Source of the DNA: Eretmocerus hayati
Taxonomy: Eukaryota > Arthropoda > Insecta > Hymenoptera > Aphelinidae
Reading direction: 5' to 3'
Assembly (NCBI GenBank): GCA_029851415.1
Contig: CM056743.1
Location: 26,326,905 to 26,390,904, forward strand
DNA length: 64,000 nt
In this document: positions 48,885 to 59,626 of the stretch, piece after piece
Layout: each line of letters opens with the position of its first letter
How positions within the stretch are numbered: the stretch's first letter is position 1
Position numbers and translations under genes: made by a program
The notes under the pieces: generated by a model
What the model saw: the letters and a program-made list of their open reading frames with translations, nothing else
Told to the model about the DNA's origin: nothing
Database searches by the model: none

Positions 48885-50431
48885 TTACTCAAGATCAAAT
48901 TGTACGATTTTTAAATGAGTATAATTCAGTAAGAGATGATGCACCAACGATTTTAGACATCTTCTAAGGAAGCCACGAGACTATACAAAAGAATATATCG
49001 AAACAAACCAAAATATTAGATGTCAATCTACTACTAAATCCAAAATGTTTACTGACAGATTTTCCTTGGATAAAAACAAACATGAAATGATAACATGGGT
49101 ATGCACACATTTTGAGATATCATTCCCGAAAGCAGTAAATAAACATCATACTGTATCGTTCAAAATATGTATGAAAATCTCACGCTCAATTTCAATGCTC
49201 GACTTGGAAACTCTTAATCGGTCTCTCAACACTACTGCAGCTGGAAAATACTCGGATCACTCGTTTCCATTCATTAGTATACTCCGCCAACGAGAAAGTT
49301 ACCAACTTTATCAGCTATACCTTGCCGTCTCTGCTGAAAAGTATGTTTCTAAGTAAATCTTGGCAACTCAATCAAACAACTAACGCGAATGAAACGAGCC
49401 CCAAATCAAGATTTAAACTTGTCGGGAAAACGGTCTGTCGACTCACAGGCGCATCTCTTTCAGATCAGTTGAGTACTTAATCGCTGGCTTATACAGAATC
49501 TTGCCGACAGTGCTTTAAAAAATTGAGAAAAAGTATCGCTAACATTGTGTTTTCTTGGAAAATTTTCCTTTATTTTTCTTGTGTTGTTCTATTCAGTAAA
49601 ACTGCTGTGATCTAATGAATGGTTACGCCGACGACTCGAATAGAGAGGCTCAAAATGTACGCAAACTCATTCGGTACTATGTAAATTAATATTGATCCAC
49701 TCAAATGAATTACTGATCAGTTAACATTATAGAACTGTCAATTCAGCGCGAATAAAATTGGTGGAATGATCTTGGTTGGCGATTGCATAAAGGTGACGTC
49801 GAACCAGTTTTGGATTTATCATCGTGAGATTTTTTGAAGAATCACAAAAGCTGCTCCAATGCAAAGAAATTAGAACTCAATTTTCTCGAACTGAAGAATA
49901 TGAAGGTCAATGAAGTTAGTTTTTAAATTTCTCCTGAGGTTTGTCAAGAATTCTGATTTTGAAGAATTGTTGAAACAATACATGCAATGTAAGGTAATTG
50001 AATTATTATTATACAAAGATTTAGTCTTACGTGGTTCGATAATTGAAGATTTTCGTTCATTTTTCATGGTCTGTAAAATTTGAGTCAGAATAAATGCGTC
50101 CATTAATTTGTGCATCAAAAGTTATTGTTCGATCAATCGACAGTCGACTCGTAAAATTTTTTGGAATAATTTGGCAAATACCCTACTAAAAAGAGAACTT
50201 TGTGACTGATTGTCATATGATATTGGCGGATATTGTCAAAAAATAATGTCCATAGTATCGATCAAAAATAGAATTATTATGCTCTCAAGATCTCACTCTT
50301 GTTGATTCGATCTTAGTCTACTCAAAATGAATATCACCATATGATAATGAAAAAAAAAAATTTCAATTAAAAATGTTCTGGGTACATAGTAGAGTGTAAT
50401 CAGTGACCAAAGCAATGAATAAACATTGAAC
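48885..50431. other. Noncoding stretch
   Basis: Frames to 103 codons without similarity to known families. No repeats recognised. Confidence 0.45.
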
Positions 50432-50585
50432 AGAAGACAATTCATGAGTGATTTGGTAGATTTTTTCGTCCTTGGTGGTTCATATATAAGTTGATTATGT
50501 GGTCTCATCGATCTTGAAGGACGGTAAATACCGTCCTTCAAGATCGATGAGACCAAATAATCAACTTATATAAGAAGACAATTCA
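50432..50585. repeat. 128-bp segment bounded by 13-bp direct repeats
   Basis: AGAAGACAATTCA occurs at 50432-50444 and again at 50573-50585. The second copy directly abuts the hairpin's right arm. Either an insertion with target duplication or the scar of a template-switch event. Confidence 0.8.
50483..50572. repeat. Near-perfect hairpin, 44-bp arms, 2-base spacer
   Basis: Left arm 50483-50526, right arm 50529-50572, spacer AA. 43 of 44 positions pair; the single mismatch is G versus T at the seventeenth base (GATTATGTGG against GATTATTTGG). The arms include TCGATCTTGAAGGACGGTA. Unlike every other palindrome here it is hardly diverged, so it is recent or kept by conversion or selection. Confidence 0.95.
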
Positions 50586-50876
50586 ATAGAAGGTGACAAC
50601 AACGTGAATCGATTCGCCAACGAAATTGAAGGAACCAAACGCGCGCTCGTCTCTCGCAAAATTCAAGAGGCTCTCGCTAATATCACGCGTGAGCTTTTGT
50701 GCGCGAAAACAAATAATATATATGTGTCTCGAAGCAATAGCTCGATCAAAACATGAAGAATATGCTTCTGATGCTCGCGGCACTTCGAGTTTGGATTTTA
50801 TGACAACAAGCTCTCACAGTAACGCTCTACTGCTCTCGTATCACATACACATGCACAAATTATGTACTAGAATATA
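50586..50876. other. Noncoding spacer
   Basis: Short frames on both strands (50583-50783 minus, 50626-50907 plus) match nothing recognised. Confidence 0.45.
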
Positions 50877-51710
50877 TACTACCGGTCAAAAGTTTGTGAA
50901 CACCTGAAAAACAAAAAGTTTGATTCTGATTACTCGACTGCTCCGATCTCCTCGCTTGGTCCAGAATGACTCTACGGTCTACCTTACCTCATTTTGTAGC
51001 TTTATTCAAGCTCTTTGAGAGCTATTTGGTATTTTTTCTGCGTAGCTCAATAGATTCTTGTGAAATCAATCTGAAGCCTTGTAAAATTTTATAAAAATTG
51101 GGTCAATATGCAAATCTTGACAAGTCAGGCACGAGTTGATGGATCGGAATGATTTAAGAACATCTAAAAGTAGAAGTCAAGAGCTTCAAAATACGTCTTT
51201 GGAAGTTATTATAGTTTGTTTCTGGTCTGAGCTGTGACTGTTTTTGTATGGGAGATATTTTTCTCGGAGGAACCAGTCATTAAAAATTATGGATTGATTC
51301 ATTCTTTCACTGGTATAAGCACCGTTCCTGGTTTCTTCTACCTACAATACGCAAAGACTTGAGAGAAATCAAAGAAATATCACCGTGAGTTCGATTTCCT
51401 CCACCTTCCTTAAATTTCGGGACTTTTTACGAGAAAAATCTTCCTTTACAAAAACAGTCACAGCTTGGACCAAGAACAATCTATGATCACTTCCAAAAGA
51501 CGAATTTTTGAAGCTCCGACTCCTCTCGTGACTTCTCCTTTCAGATGCTTTTTGGATCATCTTATATAAAAATTTTTTACAAGGCTTGAGATTGATTTTG
51601 CAAGAATCTCTCGAGCTACGCGAGAAAAATCCCAAAAAGATCTCAAAGTGCTTGAAAAAAGTTACAAAATGAGCTGAGGTAGAGTTCACAAACTTTCGAA
51701 CGATAGTGTA
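50877..51710. mobile_element. Tc1/mariner-like foldback element (834 bp)
   Basis: Left end TACTACCGGTCAAAAGTTTG and right end, read back, TACACTATCGTTCGAAAGTT, both then TTTGTGAAC. ACTACCGGTCAAAAGTTT is typical of Tc1/mariner-type ends and the element is bounded by TA. The arms pair over about 330 bases (for instance GCGTAGCTC, ATCAATCT, AAGCCTTGTAAAA, GCTGTGACTGTTTTTGTA), the left arm carrying about 80 extra bases near its end. No transposase motifs. The 133-codon minus frame at 51369-51770 is the right arm read through and is not a gene. Confidence 0.8.
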
Positions 51711-52814
51711 TAAAATTTGTTCAAAAGTGATGAGCAATGAACTTGTTTGATTCCAGTGACGTGGTTTCAACGACCATCTGAACCCAATCGCTGCTTGACT
51801 AATTACACATGCACAAAATTGTCAGAATTGATGGCTAATGTTTTGGATACAACGGAAAATGTGAATAATGCAAAATACCCCACAATGATTGATTTTTCAT
51901 TCTTTCACTAATTTGCGTTATACCCGTTTTTCAGTGTAATGTGTGGGTCATTCTATTCTCGTCATTTTTCACCTTACGCAAAGATTATGGAGCAACAAGA
52001 ATACAATAAAGTTGTGGTACTCGGCTTCTATGGACTCAATCGAGTGTAATTATCGATAAAAAATTTCTCTCATTCAGCTCCACTGCATCAACCTCAGAAA
52101 TGAGGAACTTACACAAATTTCTAAAAACTCATTCGAACGTGATTTGCTCCTTCATGAATTCACTTCAAATTACACATGTTTGCAAACTTCATAATTTTTC
52201 TACGGGACATGAAGAAAGACAACTAACAGCAGACTTTCCTCATTACTAAGAACCTGAGGCTTTCAAATTACAAATCTCAACCACGAAAAAAAACTCAGCT
52301 GTTCGTAAAAATATTACCGTATCAGGCCTTGCACAGTCATTGTCCTAAAAAGGTGAGTGCCTAGCTCTTCATTTCGTCATTCCATCACTTACCTTTCCCC
52401 CTTTTTAGTAAAAAACAAAAAAAAAACAGAATCCAGAATTCTTGGAGAATGCGTGTGAAAAGACAGTATTATATATCACAACAACCCACGCAGACATCGA
52501 GATTACACAAAGCTCCAAGAGTATAAAGCTTGCGACTGCATATAATCTTGGAGAACAAGATGGCCCACGAGCTTTACTCTCTGAGTCTCATTCGGAGCCT
52601 TTTAAAAAGTTCATCTCTTAAGGTTCTCTTTCTCTGTCCTCTCTCGCATGCGTAAACATTAGAGTTACAACAAGACCATGAGACTCTCTCATGTGTGAAT
52701 ATGAGAATATATACGTAAACCCTTTCTCGAGAATGGAGTCGTTATGCAGTACTGTTGCAATGGTCTCGGGGTTTTCTCTTTATTTCCTGTGTGACCTAAC
52801 CTCACTACTCATAT
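51711..52814. other. Noncoding stretch
   Basis: A minus-strand donor-like AAAG/GTAAGTGA at about 52386-52395 overlaps a plus-strand pyrimidine tract ending TTTTTAG at about 52408. Neither borders a coding frame. Confidence 0.4.
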
Positions 52815-54199
52815 CAGGGTATCTATCAATAATCTCCGAAAAATTTCCATGACATTTCCCGGTTTTCCAGGCCATTTTCGTCATCTTTCCAAGTGGGAGG
52901 TCCGACACTTGTGGGAGTAGCAAGTGAAGTAAAAACACGTTCTGAAAAGTTTGATTGATACAAGATGTACACCAACTTCCGAAAGCAATGGATCATACTA
53001 CTATCCCCGTCGAAATGATCAATACTTGAACAAAAAACGTATCTCCAAACAGGAAAAAGAACCGAGTCATTAAGTCCGGAAATTGAGACTTCTTGGATCA
53101 AATTCGAATGAAAATTTATCAACACGTTCGCTGCGGAGGCTGAAATCGGTGATCTTTCCCCAGGTATGGTGAGCCCACCGGTGGGCCCCGTGCAACGTTA
53201 TTTCAACGTTATTTTGCCCTAAAGGCCAAAATTCTCAGCACTGGGAGAAAGACACGCGGGGCCGCCCACACTGGTGGGCACCGCCGCAGCGAAAGTGTTA
53301 CACCGATTTTTCCTCTCTTTTTTCCGAATTCAATAGTACATGCTCAACATCGACAGAAAAATTATCTGAATGGTCAGGAACAATTGAGGTGGTACTTATT
53401 TGTGCCCCGAACAGATTCACACAGAAACTCATTCTCCTTCCTAAATTTCTTAACAATAATGGGTGACTTATGATTGATTATGAGGTACCAACCCGAGAAC
53501 TCTTTCAAAACTATGCGTGGGTTTTATCCTGATCGCAAATACAGCTTTTGTTCGGGTGTCAATAATTTAGAATCGGATAGTATACACCGCACTGGAATAG
53601 CAATCACTATAGAACGCCCCTGAGCGTCCGAGAAATACGATAGAAAATTTCATCTTCAGAGAAATTTCGTGTTATCTTCGCGTAATTTTTTTCCCGACTC
53701 TTATGAAAATCTGAAATCTGAATAAAAACTCATGCGACCAACCATCGCCCAAAACTTCGAGGAGAATCTCAAGGAATTGATTCAAATCCTACTTTTTAGA
53801 GTTCATGTAGCCGCACTTTATACTGAAGTGATATTCCAAAAAAAAAAAAAATTAAGATCGATTCTGTGATCATCGTACATGCGGAAGTCGAATAAGACCT
53901 CTAAAAGAGGGGTCGGGTGGGCAGATGATCTAGAGCACCCGAATCCCAAAAAGTGATAAGACACAACAGGTATCAAGTGTCCCGATACTCGCCTCCAGTA
54001 TATTTTCAAGTTGTGCAGATCATTTATCTCAATACTCTCCAATTGACTCGCGTCGCCCGTCATATCTTATTTTACTAATTTCGTAATCGAATATTCATTT
54101 GTCGCATGCTCGACTATTCACACGAAATTCCATATTTTGCTGCAAATTTCAATGACAATTCCCAATATTCCCGGTTTTCCAGTGTTGGTAGACACCCTG
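52815..54199. mobile_element. CAGGGTG-ended element, family Q, copy 2 (1385 bp)
   Basis: Left end CAGGGTATCTATCAA, right end, read back, CAGGGTGTCTACCAACAC; both sides carry the CCCGGTTTTCCAG or GGAAAACCGGGAA motif. Flanked exactly by TCATAT on each side, a 6-bp target duplication. It hosts a nested MITE at 53119-53301. Frames on the minus strand (53125-52826, 54063-53818) have no recognised domain. Family shared with 45213-45933. Confidence 0.75.
53119..53301. mobile_element. GC-rich piggyBac-like MITE nested in family Q copy 2 (183 bp)
   Basis: Ends TCAACACGTTCGCTGCGG and, read back, GTAACACTTTCGCTGCGG, each abutting a one-base variant of TTAA. Inside, GAGCCCACCGGTGGGCCC and CCGCCCACACTGGTGGGC give strong secondary structure. 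Base composition is far above that of its surroundings. Related to 16327-16578. Confidence 0.7.
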
Positions 54200-55797
54200 T
54201 CATATGCTTAAAATGACGAATTCTTCTTAATTTTAGTAGGTAGATTTCATACACATTTGGTAATTACACCATTTGTTTGCCGTTGAAGCTTGGATCTTGC
54301 TATATTTTTAAATATTTGAGCTTTTAAATATTCAAAATAATCTGGTGTGTTAGGCCTATAGGCTGAAGTATTACGATTAAATCGAGGCTTGGCCACTTCA
54401 ATTCAATATGTGTGTATGAAAATATGGATGTACAGAGAAAGTTCAAAAGTTCAAGGTAAAGCAAAAAGTTTGAGATCTGGACGGATACGTCACTCACTAT
54501 TTAGGATATGTGAAAGTTATTCCCGCAAGTATGTATGTAGATACCGATTTACGTATCTTCGAGGTATTTTTGGCAGTTTGAAGTGTACGTATAAGTACAA
54601 GTTTTGGCCCGAGCCTACTTTCGTCTCGTATTTTCGTGAACATCCGGCATATTTTCTTAATGTGGACAGAAATGGATGGAGATTGATCAAATCTGCTGCT
54701 GGGTGGATAACTCTAGCGCAGCTTTTTCATATTTATCGTGTGGCAAACTTTACAAACTTTCTGGAAGTCTTGGCATTCATTCGAGCTTACGTGTGATGGG
54801 AGTAATGAGTTTATCCTTTTTTCCTGCACGGAATTTTGCAGACTTTCCTGCATGCCATTGATGTGAATTAATTCCTCCTATTTAGCTCAGAATTTTACCA
54901 TGCTTCATTACTTATGATATACCATGATTCTGAACAGGAATGAGTTTTGGTCAGTACCATAGAATTACATGAAATTGAAAAATGAAGGATTGAGTTTTTT
55001 CTCCTCTGATTACCATAATTCTTCTTCCGAATCAATATTCACTTATTTGCATGGTCCACAACTCTGAAAAATGTCAATAACATCAAAAAAATCGATTCAA
55101 TTGTGATTAATGATCTCATGTCATGAGTTTTTAACCAACTATGATGATCTAGCTGACAAAATTTGTTAGGAATATTATTTGAATGCGACAAGATTCTGCT
55201 ATGAAATGATAAAATTCCAGCTATTATCACCACTCAGCCAAGAAATTGTGATATCTTTGTGCATTCATCAATATAAGACGAAAATTTTATAGTTCAATGA
55301 TTTTTTCTAGTGGTTGAATGAGATTGGTACGAATTTTTTGGGTGCAAAAGCCATTTTTAAAAATTTTCCCTTTATCAATTACATGAGATCCGGATTCTCG
55401 AATAATATGATCAGTGTGCAATCTGATTTCATGACAAGGCATCATCTCTCAAAATCATTTTTCAGATTTTATCATCGGTCAGTCACATCAAAAATATCAA
55501 GGAAACCTCTTTAAAAAAAAACTCCCACCAGAGTCTAAAAAGCTCCAATCCATATCAACACAGCAAGGTACACTGAAAAAAGAAAAAATAAAAAATCAAT
55601 AATGAAATATCAAACTTCCGTTCACCACACAAACCAGTCTCGTCGACAACCCTCGTCATCCAAAAAGGATATAATAATAATATTGCAAGGGATGGTGCGG
55701 ACGTGTTACATTATATACAGCTCGCGTCCGGTTTTTACGAGTGAGCCATTTTCGGGCGTCGCTCTCAGATATGATGAAGTACCCATTACCAACCTTT
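54200..55797. other. Noncoding stretch
   Basis: A 135-codon plus frame (54389-54796) is rich in aromatic and basic residues but shows no domain I recognise and no splice context. Nothing else seen. Confidence 0.4.
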
Positions 55798-55813
55798 CCC
55801 CCCCCTCCCTCCC
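55798..55813 (-). other. G-quadruplex motif on the minus strand
   Basis: Eight C, T, CCC, T, CCC on the plus strand give GGGAGGGAGGGGGGGG on minus, which satisfies the four-run G3 pattern with one-base loops. Confidence 0.7.
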
Positions 55814-57320
55814 TTACTCTTCACATCTATACGTAGGGGGCGCGAGCGTCGTAAAAGCTCTCTGTTAACTCTACACCACACACATACATATAGAGAAAAT
55901 CTAACGGCCATTGCAAGCTCTTGGATGTGCTTGGATGTGAAGCAGAGCAACAGCAGATATAACCCGAGGCCGTTGAAATTATGCGAAAAGGGCTTACAGT
56001 ACACAACACAACGTGCCAAGAGTGCAGCAAGGGATTATACGAGCGCGGATTTTATCCCGCAACTCTGGTAGGTTAGGTACTCTATATATATATATATGTA
56101 CCTATGTGTACGTAACTCTTGGTAAACGGTGCATCGTCGATTACGGGCCTTAAGTATACAGTTGATGTACAAAATCTCCTCAAGGTGTATCGGACTCGAT
56201 ATATGTATTTAGTATCTTAGCAAAGTTTTGCCTCAGGGTGTAACGATCAACTCTGCAGATTTGCCGCTTCCCCTTAGTTTATCCTATGTACGTGTGTGTG
56301 TGTGTGTTTATTTGTGTGTCGCGATGCAGAAAAAAAGCTCGGGAAAGCTTTTGACTCGCTATCTTGGCGTGTAATGATTGAAAATCCGCAAGCTCCAGGG
56401 TCTCCTAGCGCATATCGAAAACTCGTTCAACTTTGCAAAATTTTCCCAGATCTACCAAGTTTGCGTCTTCTCGCTTCGGGGCCATCCCTATATGTAGTAT
56501 ATCGATGGCAAACTTTTACCGATGCATATATAGATAGCGAGTTTCGTCGAAATACACGTTTTAATCTATCGTGACACAGATTGATGTATCAAATGTAAAT
56601 TCATTGCGCACATAAATTGACTATACATACAGATTTTAAGGAGAACTTGTTACAAACATAACCTCAAAGATGCAATTTAAATTGAGAAATAATCCTACCT
56701 CATCAAAATTAAATTTTCAAGAAAGGAAAATCAGTCATTACGAAGAAATTGTTACGCGCAAAATTCCTCAAACAGAATTTTCATCTCCTTTGACACCATT
56801 TTCTATGAAACTGCAATCAGGAAAGTACTTCCTCGACGCTGTAATATACTTCCTCAAAGGGATAGTAAATCAGGAATAAGAAAGGGAGAGGGAATATAAT
56901 ACTCGAAAAGGGAAAGACTCATTAGGGCGTAAAGCAGGAGGATAGAAAAGTCAAGGCTCTGCTCGAGTCTTTGACATCGGCATCACGCACAGCCTGTGAA
57001 CTTATTGAGCTTTCATTTTCCATAGTAGTACGTATGCAGGATGGCATCATAAGACGAACCCTTGAATCTTCAGTGGTGCGACTTTCGTTATATTGTACCC
57101 GTATACGTATATAACATCAAAGTGGCAGCATAACATCGGACGACAGTCAGTATAGAAATCTCAAGACGACAAATTCTGTGGGTCTGTACACAAATTCTGT
57201 GTATAGAGGTTAGGTATAAAGGGAAAGTACAGCCTGCCCTCGTTAAGGGGTATGTAGCAGAAGTAGTTGTCAAGGGTCTTTGCATCGTTACATGCTTTGG
57301 AGGTTTGATAATACGCATCT
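55814..57320. other. Noncoding stretch with small microsatellites
   Basis: (TA)n at about 56083-56097 and (GT)n at about 56292-56307; octamer copies at 55913 and 56388. No gene recognised. Confidence 0.45.
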
Positions 57321-57368
57321 GGTGGTGGTGATGGTGGTGGTGGTGGTGGTGGTGGTGGTGGTGGTGGT
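57321..57368. repeat. (GGT)16 trinucleotide repeat
   Basis: One interruption (GAT) near the start, followed by a shorter (CGT)n run at 57377-57393. It yields poly-Val and poly-His frames on the two strands, which are artefacts. Confidence 0.95.
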
Positions 57369-59319
57369 CCATCTTCATCCTCGTCGTCGTCGTCAACAAA
57401 GTATTTTGAGCTGGTGCTCTGGGGTTTCGTCTATTATATATAGGTTATGTTATATAACCTCTTGAGAGTCAGATTATATATACGAAGGGAGAAGAGAAGG
57501 CTTGGCTCATCTTGATGATAACATTCAAGGGATTAATTACTAAATTGCTGAAGATTAGTTTGTATCCTTCCTGGTTTATCCTTTGTATATATATAGAAAC
57601 CTGTTTCAAAGTACGCAATCTTGGTTGGAAGGTGTGTATGGAACTCTGTAGAGAGCAAATTTGGTGGGCGGATTGAGTTTCTATAGATAGAGATGGATTT
57701 AGTTGAAGATGGACGAGAGATTGGTTGTTATGAAATATGGTAGTCATAGGGGTTAGTTTGATGAGATTGCGTGGTGTTTATCAGCAGTTGGTGATAATTT
57801 CGATCTCGATGCCCGCATTCTGTCAACTGGTAGATAATTTTACTCTTCTGGGATGCAGTCGAGCTTGTGTGAGTGAGATTTGTGTAGGTGGGAACCTCCT
57901 GTTATTCGAAAAAAAAATTCCGATCTCTGAGGAGAACTTTCAAGTGGTAAAGAAATACCGACCCTAACATAGTTGGCGAGCGGTCGGCATCCATTCGTAG
58001 AGAACTTCGTAATTGGGACGCAATTTTAACGAATATCTGCACCGGTCGGACTTGAGGACCAGTCATTGATAACTTTCTGCTTTGATTTCTGATCTCATTT
58101 GTATTATCATAATATTCGACTTATTTGTATGAACATTGAATGTAATTAAGAAATTGATAAAGTTATTGAAATACACGGAAAACCTGCATAGATGGCATTG
58201 ATATAATTCCGATCCTCTATTACCTATCGAGAATACCGGATTTCTGGGAAACTCCTCTTTTTTGGGAAAAATGTCGTCAGTTTGCAGATTCCACTCATAC
58301 AAGTTCGACTGTAGATTTATTTGGCCGTGTGACTATATTTATAGATGATGAAGATGTGAATTATAGGGCGATTAAAATGAGCGGAACGAAAATTAGCCTG
58401 AAGTGATTGATTGGCGGATTTGTCGGCGTAAAGATTCTGTTGAGCCTTTCTTTGCTGACACTGAATTCAAATTGAAGCATAGGTCTCGGTATGTTATTCA
58501 AAAGTGGTGGATTTTTTTGATAAAGAAAATTCTGACGAGAGTAAATGAGATAACTTTCGAATAATCAATTGAACAAGTGCATTTGCTGATACGAGAAATT
58601 TATTGTACTATCACGATACATCGCTCGAAATTCCGTAGTGATTCTACGATAAATTCATCTATATAAAGTTCAAAAGAACCAGTACCAAAATTTCTGTGGA
58701 CTTCAGAACAGCGCAGGCATGAATTGATGATGACAGGTGAAATATTCATATAGAATCCACAAGATTTCATAACTGGAGAAGTCGATCAAACTCAAGAATA
58801 ATTCAAGACTGGAATCAAGAAAATTACAGATTATGAAGCGAGATCGTAATTTCGGAGGAGGCTTTATCGGACGCGTTAAAGGAATAGCTCGTAGTCAATA
58901 TTTTCCACCTTTGATTATCGAATGATACCGTGGGATATACTCATTTTCCAAAACCATATAAAAATCGGAAGATGTTCAGCACTGATTAATTCATCAATTA
59001 TTGCGATATCGAACATATCAACTCGTTAAGCACAGTTCTGAGAGAAATGAATGTTCTCAAACACCGAGACGTTTTCATTATTGAGTGGATGACCAAGTTC
59101 TTCCTATGTGTAATCAAACAGCTGATTGGAAAAATGGTCAAATGAGTATCCTCAAAACACTTTTTTCTTTTCCCCACCAAATGAGGGGATATTTGGTTCT
59201 CCGACCTCCGCGCTCTTTCTATATCAAATTTCGAATTTCGCGCCAAGCGCGCGGTCACGATGATAGTAGGCAGTTTTCTGCACGACCGACATCGTAAAGC
59301 TTCGGCTTTTATCCAACAG
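57369..59319. other. Noncoding, nothing recognised
   Basis: AT-rich. Only short frames. No repeat partners found. Confidence 0.45.
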
Positions 59320-59396
59320 GTGGTTGACGTGAAAAATCATTCCACATGAGAATCGCAAGCTTGATCATGCAAGAACTCATTGACGACGAAACAGAG
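59320..59396 (+). CDS. Candidate small exon, function unknown
   Basis: A pyrimidine-rich tract ending CTTTTATCCAACAG precedes 59320 and a consensus donor CAGAG/GTAAGA follows 59396. All three frames meet a stop near the start, but an ATG at 59346 opens 17 codons ending in phase 0 at the donor (MRIASLIMQELIDDETE). It could be a first coding exon with untranslated leader. I recognise no family and there is no in-frame next exon directly downstream. Confidence 0.2.
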
Positions 59397-59447
59397 GTAA
59401 GATCATACTTCACAGGATCATTTCTGTAGTATATCTTCACAGACTCT

Positions 59448-59603
59448 CTACCCAAAGTAAGAGTCGATGCAACCACGATGAGGAGTCGTGGCTCTCCTTC
59501 CTGAGCGTGAGGCGGACCAGTCGACGAACTTGTTCGTTGACTGTGTCATCGATGATCGTTCACCTCCAGCACTCTGTGCTGGGGGCATGGGAGGATGGGC
59601 TTT
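59448..59603 (-). CDS. Candidate exon in a GC-richer island, function unknown
   Basis: About 180 bases here are richer in G and C than the flanks. On the minus strand an acceptor-like CCACTCAG precedes 59603 and 51 codons run to TAG at 59448 (including MPPAQSAGGERSSMTQ and FVDWSASRSGRRATTPHRG). A donor-like TTTCAAG/GTAGGT at about 59640 on the same strand would join to it in phase, but the intron would be only some 40 bases. The plus strand is also open over the same bases (ESWLSFLSVRRTSRR...LSEWLTPE, stop at 59624, with AATAAA at 59622). Either strand or neither may be real. Confidence 0.2.
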   Translation of the reverse strand, partial: KAHPPMPPAQSAGGERSSMTQSTNKFVDWSASRSGRRATTPHRGCIDSYFG

Positions 59604-59626
59604 CTGAGTGGCTTACCCCCGAATAA

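Noticed and set aside
51369..51770. 133-codon minus frame rich in Ser, Arg and Lys
   Set aside because: It is the right arm of the mariner-like foldback read through its end; no transposase motif.
54389..54796. 135-codon plus-strand gene
   Set aside because: No recognisable domain, no splice or promoter context, composition like the surrounding AT-rich DNA.
57088..57465. His-rich or Val-rich proteins
   Set aside because: Both are translations of the (GGT)n microsatellite.
59448..59603. PKI-type protein kinase inhibitor exon
   Set aside because: The resemblance rests on a few residues (SGRR and an upstream Asp) with wrong spacing; not enough to name the family.
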